64,000 nucleotides of DNA from Lichtheimia corymbifera B2541 (GCA_000697475.1 JNEU01000989.1:124001-188000), one strand, 5' to 3'. Shown: positions 38,327-50,781, counted from the stretch's first letter. The notes: generated by a model not told the origin, from the sequence alone. Translations and numbers: made by a program.

Positions 38327-39204
38327 ACACAAAAAGGATATACCAAAACACGCACACACACACAGCCATATCATCATCATTCTCATCTTTTCATTCATGT
38401 CATTTTCATCCCATCTTTCATCTTTCATCATTTCTCCATGACCACCGCTCTTTGTAATACCATCTCTCTTATATACCACCCTTCCTTCGTATCTTTCTCT
38501 CTTAGGCACTTTAAAAATTAGTACAATAGCCATCTTACATTCTTCAATTCTCAATGGATAATATGATCTAGCCAAATACATGATCCAAAAATTCCCATTC
38601 CCCAACAGTAAAAGGCAAGAGCATAATGGGACGGGGGAGGGTAGGTGCGTGTGTGAGGGATCTGGGACGTTGGGATTTCCCCGACATCGATATAGCTTAT
38701 CGCCATCTTGATCACAAAATACATGAAGCGTTTCCCGTTGGCTGCCGATCATCATGATTGTTTGCGCACTAACAATAGCAACATTGATGCGATCTGGAGA
38801 TCATGCTGTGTAATCCACGTGCCATCAACCTGACATGCCAGTCATTGTCACCCACCACCCGATCCTTAATACCATGCTGCTTTCTCTTCGATCCTGTAAT
38901 CATCATCATTCCATAGTGGCATGACTCTTTTCTTTTTGACGAATATAGAGGTATATGATACATGACTTTTAGTTGTAATAGAGGAGTTTGCTGAGGAAGG
39001 GGGTTGTTGATGTGGTAGGGTTGCATTGGGTGGAACAAGTCTATATGGGTGTGGTTGTTGTATATATGGCGTGCTGTGTATGTGCAGATAGCCTCTACGT
39101 GTGTATGCGTGTGCGTAATGTTCCATTAGAAATGCTGATGTTGTAATATGTGGTGTGTGTGTGTGTATCGCATGAATCGGTAGGTGTTGTTGATGTTGGA
39201 TCAT
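38327..39204. other. Convergent 3' region
   Basis: This lies between the RhoGEF stop and the Tim22 stop on the opposite strand. AT-rich, with a (TG)n run at about 39152-39166. No gene is supported; the minus-strand frames here are His/Thr/Met-rich and read from simple sequence. Confidence 0.5.
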
Positions 39205-39827
39205 TTAGCTCTTCATGTAATAGTCGATGGCAGCACTGAAAGCAGCAAAGCCTGCACAACCAAAAGCTGCCGCCTGAGGACCAGCTCTTGCAGCCAATGC
39301 ACCTCCAGTAAAGCATCCAGCAGCAACACTGTTGTAAAGATCATTCTTTGCACGATACTATCCAAGACCATCCATCATCAATGACTCATTCAGCATCCTT
39401 CCCATCATCCAACCCAACTTACTGATTCGATGCAGCATTCAGTACCAGAGTAAATGGCACCAACCACTGCAAAATTCTTTGCCATCGAATAGGATCGTGT
39501 TCCCATATCCTTGAGAACAGCCTTCATTTGAACCTTGGTACTTTGCTCCAATAACTCTGGTCTCATACTTGGTCCGGAAAACTCAAACGATGACATGAAC
39601 AGACCAAAGGCACCACCCATAACAAAGCCTAGTTGTTTTATATAAAAGCGTCAACAGCCGATCTCCTAAGGAATGACGACACAAAAAGGACACCTACCAG
39701 CACCACCTGCCATGGCTGTTTTTACAGGACACGACTCCATCAAGCCTGTGATCATTTTAACTTGCTGCTGCTGCTCAGGCGTCATGCCTTGTTGTGCTGC
39801 ACCACCGGCCAGTGGATTGGTCGCCAT
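39205..39827 (-). CDS. TIM22: Mitochondrial inner membrane translocase subunit Tim22
   Basis: Pore-forming subunit of the TIM22 complex, which inserts carrier proteins into the mitochondrial inner membrane. Three exons from the ATG at 39827 encode about 160 residues, the normal family length. Visible are [20 protein letters not shown] (with the conserved Cys), [12 protein letters not shown], the Tim17/22/23 core [20 protein letters not shown], and the closing helix [20 protein letters not shown] followed by [14 protein letters not shown]. Glycine-zipper-like GxxxG spacings occur in the membrane segments. No presequence is present, as expected. It shares an 802-bp divergent region with the FAM50 gene. 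Confidence 0.96.
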
Positions 39828-40629
39828 GTCGTAAAGTATTGGAGGAAGAACAACAAACAAGGAATCGGCTTTTCGCTTCCCGCCCAGCAACTTTCTTCAA
39901 GCAGTTACTGCAACACCCCGCATCATCTTCCTTTAGAAATTATACATGTTTACTACTAGGCAAATGCTACAAAGCATGGTCTTGTTATTAGAATTGTAGT
40001 AATGATAATATAGAGCATGAATGAATGGGGGCTCAATGATTAAAAGTGGGATAGGTGTGGGAATGGAAGAAAATGCTAGTAGCCAGTGAGTCGATCATTG
40101 CACATTGAACATGAATGTGTGTGTCATTCATCAAGCAAGATGGCTGGATTTTTTAGCTTATCAAAAGAGCCAGTGGTCATAACGACAATGAAAGTAGGAT
40201 AACAATGAAGCATTCGTATGAATGGCCACAAAGATAAGTTCTCATCCACAGCGTTAATATCCCAACGATGTTTGCATAAACCACAACATCACCTCCAGGC
40301 AATGACACAAGTTACTGCTGTCGCAATATATATCATTTCCAGTAGTCGTTATCGCTTTCATCCCACAACTACATTCTTATCGTGTAAGGAATATGGGTAA
40401 GCATATTATATTTCAGGTACTTTTAACAGTAATCAAAAACAGCATCTAGCATAATGGTTGCTATCTCTACGAGAAGAATCTAGGTATCCTGGGTACAGTT
40501 GCTCTCTCTCTTCGCGTGTTGCACGTGACGGGATGAATGGAAATATCGAATCGATCGGTCTTTTTTTTTCCTCTTGCCCTCCTCCTCCTCCTTCCTTTCT
40601 TCCAGTCCGTTTCACACACAGCTATCGAC
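39828..40629. other. Divergent promoter region, TIM22 / FAM50
   Basis: About 800 bp of AT-rich sequence between two divergent starts. A pyrimidine-rich block (ccctcctcctcctccttcc) lies at about 40577-40596, just upstream of the FAM50 start. No gene is seen. Confidence 0.55.
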
Positions 40630-42021
40630 ATGGATTCCAAAGCAGAGGGACAACGCCAAACGATGCTTGAAAAAGCACGTCGCAAGATTTATGAAGAGTC
40701 TGAACGAGAACGGCAAAAGATCGCCAAGGTAACGCATGCCTAACGCCCAAGATCGTTCTGGATTCGTTCATTGACACAATCTTTACAGCAAAATGAAGTA
40801 CGAGTGGGCAGCGACAAGTTTGTCACCACCAAGAACGACATTGAATCCCAACTCAAGAGCAGCACGATCGGCTTGACCGAGCTACGCGATTACAGAAAGA
40901 TCAAAGAGAACCTCCAGGAACAGCAAATGCGTGAAGCAGCCAAAACGGCACCTCTTGGGTAAATATTGGTGTAACACAATGCATCTCTGTCTGTCGACTG
41001 ACATGGCATTATTCATCATCATAGTGAGGAAAAGAGGAAAAAGAGGAAAAAGAACAAAGCCAGTGTCAAGTTATCGTTTGCAGATGATGACGAGCATAAT
41101 GAGGATGATGAAGAAGAAGAGCAAGCGACGCCCAAGAAGCGCAAGATGCTCAAGGATCCAACCGTGGATACAAGTTTCCTTCCTGATCGTGAACGAGAAG
41201 AACGAGAACGTTTGGAACGAGAAGAGCTTCGACAGCAATGGCTCAAGCGACAAGAGGAGATAAAGAGTGAGTCAACAGGGTCATAAGCACACATCGGTAT
41301 TGATGGATTCCAGTAATACTGGTATGTAGATGAAACTATCCAAATCACATACTCTTATTGGGATGGCAGTGGACATCGGAAATCGGTTCAGGTAAATGGA
41401 TTGTGTTGTCATTCTTGAATGATCATGGAGCTCATGGATTGAACAAATAGTGCAAAAAGGGTGACAGCATCGCTCAATTTCTCGAGGCATGTCGACAACA
41501 ATTCCCCCAATTGCGTGGCGTCAATGTCGACAATCTTATCTATGTTAAGGAAGATTTAATCATCCCGCATGTAAGTACTATCATCATCGTCGTCATCGCC
41601 ACCAGTAAGTTCTCATATTATCATGTATGATAGCATTATACGTTTTATGACTTTATCATCAACAAGGCGCGTGGCAAATCTGGTCCACTTTTCAGTTTCG
41701 ATGTTCATGATGATGTTCGATTGATCAATGATGCTACAGTCGAAAAGGACGAGGTTGGTTTATTGGGAGTGGTGGCACTTTTTTAGGAAGCTCATTAACG
41801 TATGCTTTGTCATAGTCACATGCTGGCAAAGTCGTGGAGCGATCTTGGTATGAAAAGAACAAGCACATTTTCCCTGCTAGTCGTTGGGAGGTCTTTGATC
41901 CAGAGAAGGATGTGAGTAATGAATGCCATGGATACCGGTTGACAGTTGAGATCACATGCTAATATGACGTATTTCTCCTTAGTACGGCAAGTATACGATC
42001 AAAGATTCAAAGAAGATTTAG
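40630..42021 (+). CDS. FAM50 / XAP5 family nuclear protein
   Basis: Conserved nuclear protein associated in animals with the spliceosome and transcription. Eight exons encode about 320 residues, including several very short ones. The N-terminus ([20 protein letters not shown]) is charged and helical. A Lys/Glu-rich middle contains basic clusters ([17 protein letters not shown]) and an acidic EDDEEEEQ stretch. The C-terminal XAP5 domain is unmistakable: [94 protein letters not shown] and [20 protein letters not shown]. The stop at 42021 is only 67 bp before the next start. Confidence 0.95.
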
Positions 42022-42088
42022 CCGTCAATTCCCTCCTCCTCCTCCTCCTCCTCCTCCACTTTCCCTTTGTTCTTTTTTATTATACACA

Positions 42089-42832
42089 ATGCTTCCTTGG
42101 TCAAATAAACCAGGCTCTTCCTCATCAGCTTCTAGCTCCATTCGCCGCGATGAGAACATTGCAAATACCCATCAGTATCGTCCCCACAGTGAAGCAGAAT
42201 CAACACGCTTTCGATCGTCTCACGCTGCTCAAGGTCAGTCTGGTGACAATACTGGCTTTGACACATTTATACAATCATCGTCGTCACCTTCAGCATCGTC
42301 TTCCTCTTTTCCACCTATACGTGAATCACCCGTCATCCATCATCCACCACCACCACCACCAGCACCTGTTGCCGCCACGGATGGTGCTGAGGTACTTGGC
42401 TTTCTGAGTTCTGCAGAGTATACGGATGCCATCCATGGTGATGATTTGGCACAAGAGTCCCAGACCTATCAATCTCATCGACATCAAGCGGATCACGAGC
42501 ACAGTGTTGCTGAACATCACCGTCGTCATCAATGGACCGAGCTTTTGGCTGCAGAAGATATCGTTGCTTATCTACAGGAATTGAAGTACACGGATGATAT
42601 TTATGGAGCACCACCGGCGATTGAATCTCTGATCAAGGAAGCTCAGCAAGAAATCATGGATCATCCACCACAGGCACCAGCATCCAACCATACTGCAGTA
42701 TCACGATTGGCGATGGTACGCGATCATTTACTAGGCCACGCACATGGTCAAGTGGAAGCAGCAGCAAGACATGCCCATGAAATGAAACAGGATGATTGGG
42801 ATCAAATCTTTTCAAAAGGCGGTTCATTGTAA
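42089..42832 (+). CDS. Unknown acidic protein with duplicated motif
   Basis: Intronless 247-residue frame, not recognised. The N-terminus (MLPWSNKPGSSSSASSS) is Ser-rich, and a run of seven prolines-plus sits at about 42345-42365. Two related segments occur: EVLGFLSSAEYTDAIHGDDL (about residues 100-120) and DIVAYLQELKYTDDIYGAPP (about 158-178), sharing (D/E)-(I/V)-(L/V)-x-(F/Y)-L-x4-YTD-x-I-x-G. This suggests an internal duplication of a short helical motif. The middle is His-rich (SHRHQADHEH, AEHHRRHQW). The ending KQDDWDQIFSKGGSL is acidic. The start lies 67 bp after the FAM50 stop, so the promoter may overlap that gene's 3' region. Confidence 0.75.
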   Translation: MLPWSNKPGSSSSASSSIRRDENIANTHQYRPHSEAESTRFRSSHAAQGQSGDNTGFDTFIQSSSSPSASSSSFPPIRESPVIHHPPPPPPAPVAATDGAEVLGFLSSAEYTDAIHGDDLAQESQTYQSHRHQADHEHSVAEHHRRHQWTELLAAEDIVAYLQELKYTDDIYGAPPAIESLIKEAQQEIMDHPPQAPASNHTAVSRLAMVRDHLLGHAHGQVEAAARHAHEMKQDDWDQIFSKGGSL

Positions 42833-42984
42833 CAAAAGATAGCTTATCTCCATAGCAACAACCATTGTAATTAATCCAAGATGTGTGTATTAAAAAATAT
42901 GCAGCGAGCGTGTGGAAAGAATGGAATGCAGTGTACAACGATAAATGAGGGATAGGCAAATGTGATGTTGTTGATCATGTCTAT

Positions 42985-44908
42985 TTAGTTCTTTGACTTT
43001 TTGAGTGCTCTCTTTTTGCGTTCTAATTTGGCAGTCTATAAAAAACCATCGTCATGTTAATAATAATGATCCATTGACGGTTTAATTTTTTTTACATACC
43101 TCATCAGCCTTACGCTGGTTGGTGGCCTTCATAATCTTGTAAAGTGTCTTTTGCTTGATGCTCATCATGCCCATAGCCATTTCCTTTTGTTCAGCGTCTT
43201 CATCAATCTCTGTGGCCGATCGTTTCTTGCCAGCCGATTTCTTTTTCTTCTTTTCATCATCACCATCACCCTTGTATTCAGAGAAGGTGACACCTTCAGC
43301 CTCTGCCTTCAATTCTTCTTCATATATCTCATCCTCATTCTTGGTAGCCTCGTTTGTAGCAGCAGCATTTTCCTTTTCCTCGGTGCCTTGTTCAGCAGTA
43401 TCATCCTCAATATCATCAGGAACATAATCGCCTTCCTTGACTTCAACGAAGGGACTCAAATGAGGAGGTAATTCCTTGCCTGGTTCGTAAAGAGATGGAC
43501 GGACCAATTTACGACGGTTGATACAATCGGCCACCCATTGGGGTTGAATATAAGCACGAGAAAGAACACGATTGTTGACAGTGGGCCGATCACAAATGTG
43601 ATGAGTGATACGTTCATCTGATTCAGGATAAGGAGGATTGGCGCCCACAGTTTCATCCCAGCTGACTTGACCACCACACGATGTAATCATGAATTCCAAA
43701 GCATATCGGGGTGTTTCACGTGACAAGAAAAAGACGCACTTTGAGAACAAGTTACGCAAGGACGAGACCTCTTGTGAATGTTCTTGGATTTGACGCAATG
43801 TAGCTGCACCAGCATCCTCGTTTTCTTCCTCTTCCTCGTTCGCATTGGATCCAACCGTCTTAAACTCGTCAAGCGTGGTTGTTGCATCAGCACCCGCTGC
43901 TTCTTCATCATCAGCCTGCTTTAAGCTTGCTGGGACATTATCCAATTGAATGCTGCCGCTTGATGCTTCGAGTTTGGGTGGATAGCTAATGTTGAGCTCG
44001 TTGTACAATCGGAAGTTGACAAAACCCATCAAAGTAATGTAAAATTCGAGGAAAGTAAGCATGACACGGAAATCGACATCAGTGGGGGTCTACACACAAG
44101 AATGAGTAAGGGCCTATCCATCCATCCATCCAAGTAGATTTGAGTACATACCGATTGAGAGAATTGATAAGGAACAATCCAGGTAATGGTCTGACCCTTG
44201 ATCTCTGCTTGATAATAGATACCCTTGATGGAGAAGAACACCTTTCTCAAACTACGAGACTTCATGACATAGGCTTGGAATTCGGCAATCAATCGTTGAC
44301 AATCATGAACCACACGAGACTTGATCTTGTTGTCAGCAGGCATCTTTGAGAATAAGAACAACATGGAAATGGCATCATCGAGATCACGCAATGTATCGAC
44401 AAAGGTGGGGTATCTTTACATATAAAATCATCAGTCATTGTGTTATCCCACCCAATGTATCATTGATATTTTACCTCTCCTTGACAATATGATCCAAAGT
44501 GTACACAGGACGATGATTTTCCTCGAGTGATTTGGCAGTGCTGTAATCACCCTTGTGAAGCACCTTGTTGAGCTTGCGTGCAAATGTCTTGTATTGACGG
44601 AATTTGTCGAGAAGGGGCTCATGCATAAGATATTGGATATCCTTGACATAGTAAAACGTGGCAGGTGCACTTGATCCCTTGTTGGCCTTTTTATGGTTCT
44701 TGGGTTGACGAGGATAGATACCCTTCAAAATACACAAGCGTCTGATCAAGGAAAAAAAGTTAGTTGACCACTCCACCACGACGATCTCGACGATCTCGAT
44801 AACAAACCTAAAGTCAGCGAGTGAGATTTGAAGCTTCTTGAGGGCTTGCTGTCTCGTAATGTAGGTGGCAGCAGCTCCTTTCTTTCCCTTCTTTTGGATC
44901 TTGGCCAT
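42985..44908 (-). CDS. NOP7: Pescadillo (Nop7/PES1), 60S ribosome assembly factor
   Basis: Nucleolar factor of the PeBoW complex required for 27S pre-rRNA processing. Six exons encode roughly 550 residues. The start at 44908 gives [20 protein letters not shown], matching the family N-terminus exactly in position. The first exon-exon join restores [19 protein letters not shown], then [20 protein letters not shown]. The BRCT domain (about 43740-43490) includes [20 protein letters not shown] and [19 protein letters not shown]. Acidic and Lys-rich stretches follow ([23 protein letters not shown]). The last exon, starting [16 protein letters not shown], is separated by a short intron. It is divergent from the Rrp3 gene. 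Confidence 0.97.
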
Positions 44909-45308
44909 GGCTGTAAAAAGTGGAAAAATAAAACGGGCAACAAAGCTCAGGGAAAGACAGCAGTTGGATCTCCTCTTTCTCGAATTGGGATCGGTCGAGT
45001 CAGTGGCTTGGCAGCGGCTCTTTCCCACTCAATTACTATCATCATGCAACCTTTTATTTCAATAGTCACTATTCAGTAATGATGATCCGTGTCTAAATAA
45101 ATGATTTACTCGAGTAAGAGAGACATTATCAAGTGATTTAGAGCAAAATATGAATGTCCTTGGATATATTATATAATGTAATTGAAAGGAATAGCTGTGA
45201 AACAAGGTGTGGCGGGCCAAAATCAGCCTGGAGTTGGATAACTAAATTCGGAGAGGTTCGCTCGACTGAGAAAAAAAAGCCTTCTTTCTCCTTTGTACCC
45301 GATCGATT
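44909..45308. promoter_or_regulatory. Bidirectional promoter of Pescadillo and Rrp3
   Basis: A 400-bp region between two divergent ribosome-assembly genes. It includes an AT-rich core (tatattatataatgtaatt at about 45164-45182). I did not find the yeast PAC (GCGATGAG) or RRPE (AAAATTTT) elements in it. The assignment rests on gene arrangement. Confidence 0.6.
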
Positions 45309-46924
45309 ATGCCAGAATCCACCACCGCACCCACTGCCGTCGACATTGAGGCACTCTCCAAAAAGAAACCAGAAGAAACCACCTTTGCTGAATTGGTACG
45401 ATCTCATAGTTCTCTTTTAAAAAGACACCCTTTTGCTAATATGCTTTTCAGGGCGTCAATGCACAACTGTGTGAAGCATGTGAAAAGCTCAATTTCAAAC
45501 ACCCCACCGAGATCCAAAAGGAATCGATTCCATGGGCACTTGAAGGCCGTGATATCATTGGATTGGCACAAACGGGTTCGGGTAAAACAGCAGCCTTTGC
45601 ACTTCCTATCATTCAAAAGCTTTGGGAGAATCCACAACCACTTTTCGCCTGTGTCTTGGCTCCTACCAGGTATATATACATGTCATGAAGGGGGATCATC
45701 AACAAGGAAGCTTATGTTACATATATGCATATAGAGAATTGGCATATCAGATTTCGGAAACATTTGAAGCATTGGGTTCCGTCATTGGTGTACGATGTGC
45801 TGTTATTGTGGGTGGCATGGATATGATGACTCAATCGATTGCACTCTCCAAACGACCCCACGTTATTGTGGCCACGCCCGGCCGTCTTCAAGACCATTTG
45901 GAAAACACAAAGGGATTCAGCTTGCGTGCTTTGAAATATTTGATCATGGATGAAGCTGATCGTTTGCTCGACATGGACTTTGGCCCAAAGATTGATCAAA
46001 TTCTAAAGGTGATTCCTCGTGAACGCAACACATTCCTTTTCTCGGCAACCATGACTACCAAGGTGGCCAAGTTACAACGTGCTAGTTTAAGCAAGCCAGT
46101 CAAAGTTGAAGTAGCTACAAAGTAAGTATGAGGGAACAGGATAGGAAAAGAGCCGTTTTATAACCAAGAGTGAATTAGGTATTCCACCGTCAAGACATTG
46201 TTACAATATTATTTATTCTTTCCTCTCAAACACAAGGATTGCTATCTCGTTTATCTCCTCAATGAACTTGCTGGCAACTCGACCATCATCTTCACTCGCA
46301 CCTGTAACGACACTCAAAAGATTGCAGTCATGCTCCGATCTCTTGGCTTTGCCGCTATCCCCTTGCATGGTCAAATGTTACAGTCAAAGCGTCTTGGTGC
46401 TCTGAACAAATTCAAAGCTGGATCTCGAAACATTCTGGTAGCAACGGATGTAGCAAGCAGGTAAAGAAAAAGGAAACCATGTTGTGTATGTGTATATATA
46501 TACTCACTTTATTTTATACAGAGGTCTTGATATTCCTATGGTTGATATTGTTGTCAATTATGATGTCCCGCTATCCTCCAAAGATTACATTCATCGTGTG
46601 GGTCGTACAGCTCGTGCCGGTCGATCGGGCAAATCCATGACATTTGTGACACAATATGATGTGGAATTGATTCAACGTATTGAAAAAGATCTGGGCCGCA
46701 AGTTGGATGAATACCCTGTGCAAAAGGACGATGTCATGTTACTTTCAGAGCGAGTATCCGATGCCCAACGTTTAGCTGTGTTGGAACTCAAGGAACGTGG
46801 TGGCAGTGGCAAAGGCAAACGAGGACGCAAGAATGATGACGAAGAAGATGAGGATAGAGAGGAGCAAGTAGGTGGTCCTCAGAACAAAAAGAATAAGCGA
46901 CACATTCAAAAGAAAAGGAAATAA
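45309..46924 (+). CDS. RRP3: DEAD-box RNA helicase Rrp3/DDX47
   Basis: ATP-dependent RNA helicase acting in 18S pre-rRNA processing in the nucleolus. Five exons encode about 455 residues. Motifs in order: Q motif region ([20 protein letters not shown]), Walker [18 protein letters not shown] (Ia, across an intron), TPGRLQDH (Ib), DEAD in [15 protein letters not shown] (II), SAT in [11 protein letters not shown] (III), [12 protein letters not shown] (IV), [15 protein letters not shown] (V, across an intron) and [13 protein letters not shown] (VI). The C-terminal [15 protein letters not shown]...KKRK tail is charged and probably nuclear/nucleolar targeting. The short insertion before [13 protein letters not shown] ([10 protein letters not shown]) matches Rrp3/DDX47 rather than other DEAD helicases. 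Confidence 0.96.
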
Positions 46925-47032
46925 AAATTCATATTGCATTGGACCGTGAGAAAGTTTGACCACATAAAAAATGTGTTATCCATGGATCATCTCCTCAACC
47001 ACTTTTCCCTCAGCTTCACCACCACAACTACT

Positions 47033-48281
47033 ATGCAACGATTTACTACACCCGCTCTTCGCTCAGTTGCCTGGCGATCCATTTGCTCCAAGGTATAAAG
47101 AAACATCAACCTTTATATAACACTCGGTCTTACAATATCTTATCTACCAGCGTTTCTACTCGACACCAGCAACGTCTGAATTCGTAAAGATTGTCGAGGT
47201 GGGACCACGCGATGGGTTGCAAAACGAAAAGCAAGTTATTCCCACACCAGTCAAGGTCGAGTTGATTCAACGTCTTGCCAATGCCGGTCTTCCTGTCGTC
47301 GAGGCAACCAGCTTTGTCAGTCCTAAATGGGTGCCACAAATGGGTGATCACAATGAGGTGTTGACGACCATTGAGAAAAAGGCGGGTGTTTCTTATCCAG
47401 TGCTTACACCCAATGTCCGTGGTGTCGAGAATGCCCTCAAGGCAGGTGCTGAGGAGGTTGCCATGTTTGCTGCTGTCACAGAGTCCTTCAACAAAAAGAA
47501 TACCAACTGCTCGACCAAGGAGGCATTAGAACGTGTACGTCAGGTCACCCAAGCTGCTCTTGACAAGGGCCTCAAAGTACGAGGGTAAGAAGCCTTTATT
47601 ACAAAGGGTAATAATAGCAGTTATTGGAACTAATCATATAATAGATATGTTTCTTGTGTCCTTGGATGTCCTTACGAAGGCCAAGTCTCTCCCGATGCTG
47701 TAGCTGATATGGCCAAGCAAATGTATGACGCTGGATGCTATGAGATTAGTTTGGGTGATACGATTGGTGTGGGTACTGCAGGATCCATGGCCAAGATGCT
47801 TGAAAAGGTGCTCAAGGTCGTTCCTGTCGAGGCCCTTGCTGTTCACTGCCACGATACTTATGGACAAGCATTAGCAAATATTCTCAAGGCTCTTGACGTA
47901 AGTAAAAAGGAAAATGACATGGTCAATGCAATGACTCATAGTTGTCTATGTAGTATGGTATTCGTGTTGTAGATAGCTCGGTAGCAGGACTTGGTAAGCA
48001 TATGGACAGAGAGAAAGAAAAAAAGATGATAATAACAATATCATGGGAATATAGGTGGATGCCCTTATGCTCCTGGTGCCAAGGGTAATGTTGCTACTGA
48101 AGATGTCGTTTATATGCTTCATGGAATGGGTTTCAAGACGGGAGTCGATATGGAATCGCTTATTGAGACTGGACGATGGATCTCTGAAGAGCTTGGTCGT
48201 GAGACTGGTTCACGTGCAGGTGCTGCACTCATGGTGGCTAAAGCACGTCAGAAGCAACAACAACAACAGGCTAAGCTGTAA
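47033..48281 (+). CDS. HMGCL: Hydroxymethylglutaryl-CoA lyase
   Basis: Cleaves HMG-CoA to acetyl-CoA and acetoacetate in leucine breakdown. Five exons encode about 335 residues. The N-terminus ([25 protein letters not shown]) looks like a mitochondrial presequence: basic, Ser/Thr-rich, no acids. The TIM-barrel begins [16 protein letters not shown] with the catalytic Arg and metal-binding Asp. Others are [39 protein letters not shown] (metal-binding His pair) and the family signature [18 protein letters not shown] with its active-site Cys, split by an intron after GLG. The tail ends in a short Gln run. It starts 108 bp after the Rrp3 stop. Confidence 0.97.
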
Positions 48282-48413
48282 AAGTTACTATTATAGATCA
48301 AACAATAAAAATATTCATTATTCATTTAAAGCGGGAAAATCGCGTCCACATATATCATGCAGGCTCTCGTGTGACGAGTGACCTATCTCTTCCTCTTCCT
48401 GCACACACCCAAC

Positions 48414-50680
48414 ATGTGGTTGTTCAGTCCTCTCAATGACCAAAACCAAGGTACTTTTAATGACCCATTCACTCATTTTCAAGCTGGCTCATGGCTGTTT
48501 ATTAAGAATGTGGGAAGATCTTGCTATGTCCCGGCCAAGAGTACACGATCAGTCGAAAAGGTAAAGCGCGGCAACAAGGATTGATGATATGCTTGAATAC
48601 TTAGTTGTCTATAGTCGGGGACATTGTAATCCAGAGCGATCATTCTATCAGCAGGAACCATGCAAGACTCAAAGTGGATACAGCGACAAAGCGATCTGTG
48701 GTATGTGGAATGGAGTAGTCTGGATTTTGACTGCGCGTCGATCACTCAATGATGGTCTTTTGCAGTACAACAAAAAGTTCAAACCAACCGTCCTGCTTGA
48801 AAACATAAAAGCAAAATATGGCACATACGTCAATGGAAAGCAACTCGAGACCGCCTTGTATCTCTATGATGGCGATGTCATCCGATTTGGGGCTCTCAAA
48901 AGCTACTTCAGGTACGTCGTACATTCCCTCTCTCTCTCTCTCTTGCACTTGAGTATTAACATCCACTTTGATAGACTGAGATGGGTACCTGTTGTTGTTT
49001 GTGTGTCCTCAATGGGATCTGAAGATAAGATCAAAGTTGCAGAACGTGCAGCCTCACTAGGTATACTCTATTCACGTCCCCGGTGTGATCCATGTAACTA
49101 AATACTTTGATAGGCATCCAATTGAAAAAGGAATGGGATTGTGATTGCACACACTTGTTTATGAAGGAGGTTGACGACACTGCCAGTTTCATGCTTTGTT
49201 TGGTTCATGGGAAGCCGATTATATCTCTTGCATGGTTCGACGCATTGTTGGAGGGGAGCAAAACGATCGAATTTACTTGGCCGTCAACCGAGGAATATTT
49301 GCCACCCATCCGGAAAGCGTGCAAGAATGTCAAACCAGAACAATGTCTACCCAACAATGATCGTGCTTCTTTGTTTGAAGGCTTGGAATTTTGGTTCTTT
49401 GATGAGCACAATGTAAGTAGTGATTTGCGTCTTCTTTGTCCTGGAAAAGGGTCACCAATCAAATGTCTACAGTACAATAAATATCACGCAGCAATTCAAG
49501 CAGCAGAAGGAGAAGCCAAGTATTGCTCCATGAATCGAACTTATACCATTGATACCGTCACAGAAGAAAAGCGTATCATAGTGGCACCACCAAACGATCG
49601 TCATGCTGTATTTCGCGAGATCAAGGCAAAGCTTAAAGACAGGCAAGTGTTACAGATCATCAGGTGGGGGAGGGGAACTTTATCAAGAGACTAATTATTT
49701 TCATATAGGCATCGACGTTATATTGAGAGTGATGAAATCATTACGGCTATCATTGAATGTTCTACCAAAAAGGCGTGTAATCCTCGATCAGCACAACACA
49801 ATGAGCAAGGGGATGAACAGGATGACTTGTTTGATCTTGACGACGATGATCCATTACCGCACAGATCACCATCGCCTCATGCAAGGGACGTGACACAAGC
49901 ATCAACAACGACGTCAAATGCACTTGATGATATGTTTGATGATATTCTCGGTGATGACGACGACGACCCACTTCCTCCACCATCACAACAGAAAAAGAAC
50001 ACAGCATCTCAACCTGCCCACATAATGGAAACTTCTCAACCATCAACGACTGTCACTCATTCTTCAACCACAACTACTACTACTGCTGCTTCTGGATCAT
50101 CACCATTACCTGATAATGAGATTACAACCACCTCAGCTGCCGATTCAGCATCACGACAGACTTTATCTCGCAATGAATCAAACCAACAACCAAGGGACAC
50201 ATCCAACTCTGCCGAGAATGGCCGCCGGAGAAGCGTAACACGCAAAGCCAAGATTATAACACCCACGTGCCAATTGGTTGTGTCACGATCGTCACCACAG
50301 CAACAAGGAACGCGCAGAGTCGTCGATGATGAAACACCAGCAGGGATACCCGTCAATACAAAGCGATTTAGAAAGGTAAATACCGTTGTAATATCATTTC
50401 AAAGTGTTCTGATGGCTTGACACCAAGGAAACGGATGTTGGAGGCACACAATTGATGGAAAGACTGGTGCATATGAGGACAGGAGGTGGTGCTATCAATT
50501 ATTCAAGTAAGTGGGCTTATTGTCTATTATATCAAAAGTTTCTGACATGGGATGGATTAAGGACTAGGATTGGATGATGAGGAGCGTCAAGGTGGTGGTG
50601 GAGGTGGAGGAGATCCATTTTCTGATATTCGTATCCGAGTAAATCGTGTCAGCACCAGCTCTCGTCGAGGACGACGTTAA
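48414..50680 (+). CDS. NBS1: Nibrin / Nbs1 homologue (FHA-BRCT-BRCT)
   Basis: Regulatory subunit of the Mre11-Rad50-Nbs1 complex that senses DNA double-strand breaks. About eight exons encode roughly 690 residues. The start at 48414 (MWLFSPLN) is the usual nibrin beginning. Splicing of the first intron restores the FHA core: STRSVEK-LSIVGDIVIQSD, then HSISRNHARLKVD with the phosphopeptide-binding Ser-Arg-Asn-His, and KYGTYVNGKQ in the next exon. Tandem BRCT regions follow (RLRWVPVVVCVSSMGSEDKI and HLFMKEVDDTASFMLCLVHG ... WFDALLEGSKTIEF; second from LFEGLEFWFFDEHN). The C-terminal third is Asp/Ser/Thr-rich. NTKRFRK near 50360 resembles the basic KRFKK-type Mre11-binding motif. No clear acidic ATM-binding tail is seen; it ends with a Gly run and STSSRRGRR. 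Confidence 0.88.
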
Positions 50681-50781
50681 AGTGTATCTTGTGCGTGTGT
50701 ATAGCAAAAGGAAATTAGCTCGCTCTCTCTTCTTTTTCCCTGTTCAACCTTACTTGCTCCTCCCGACACCCCGTTGCCCTT

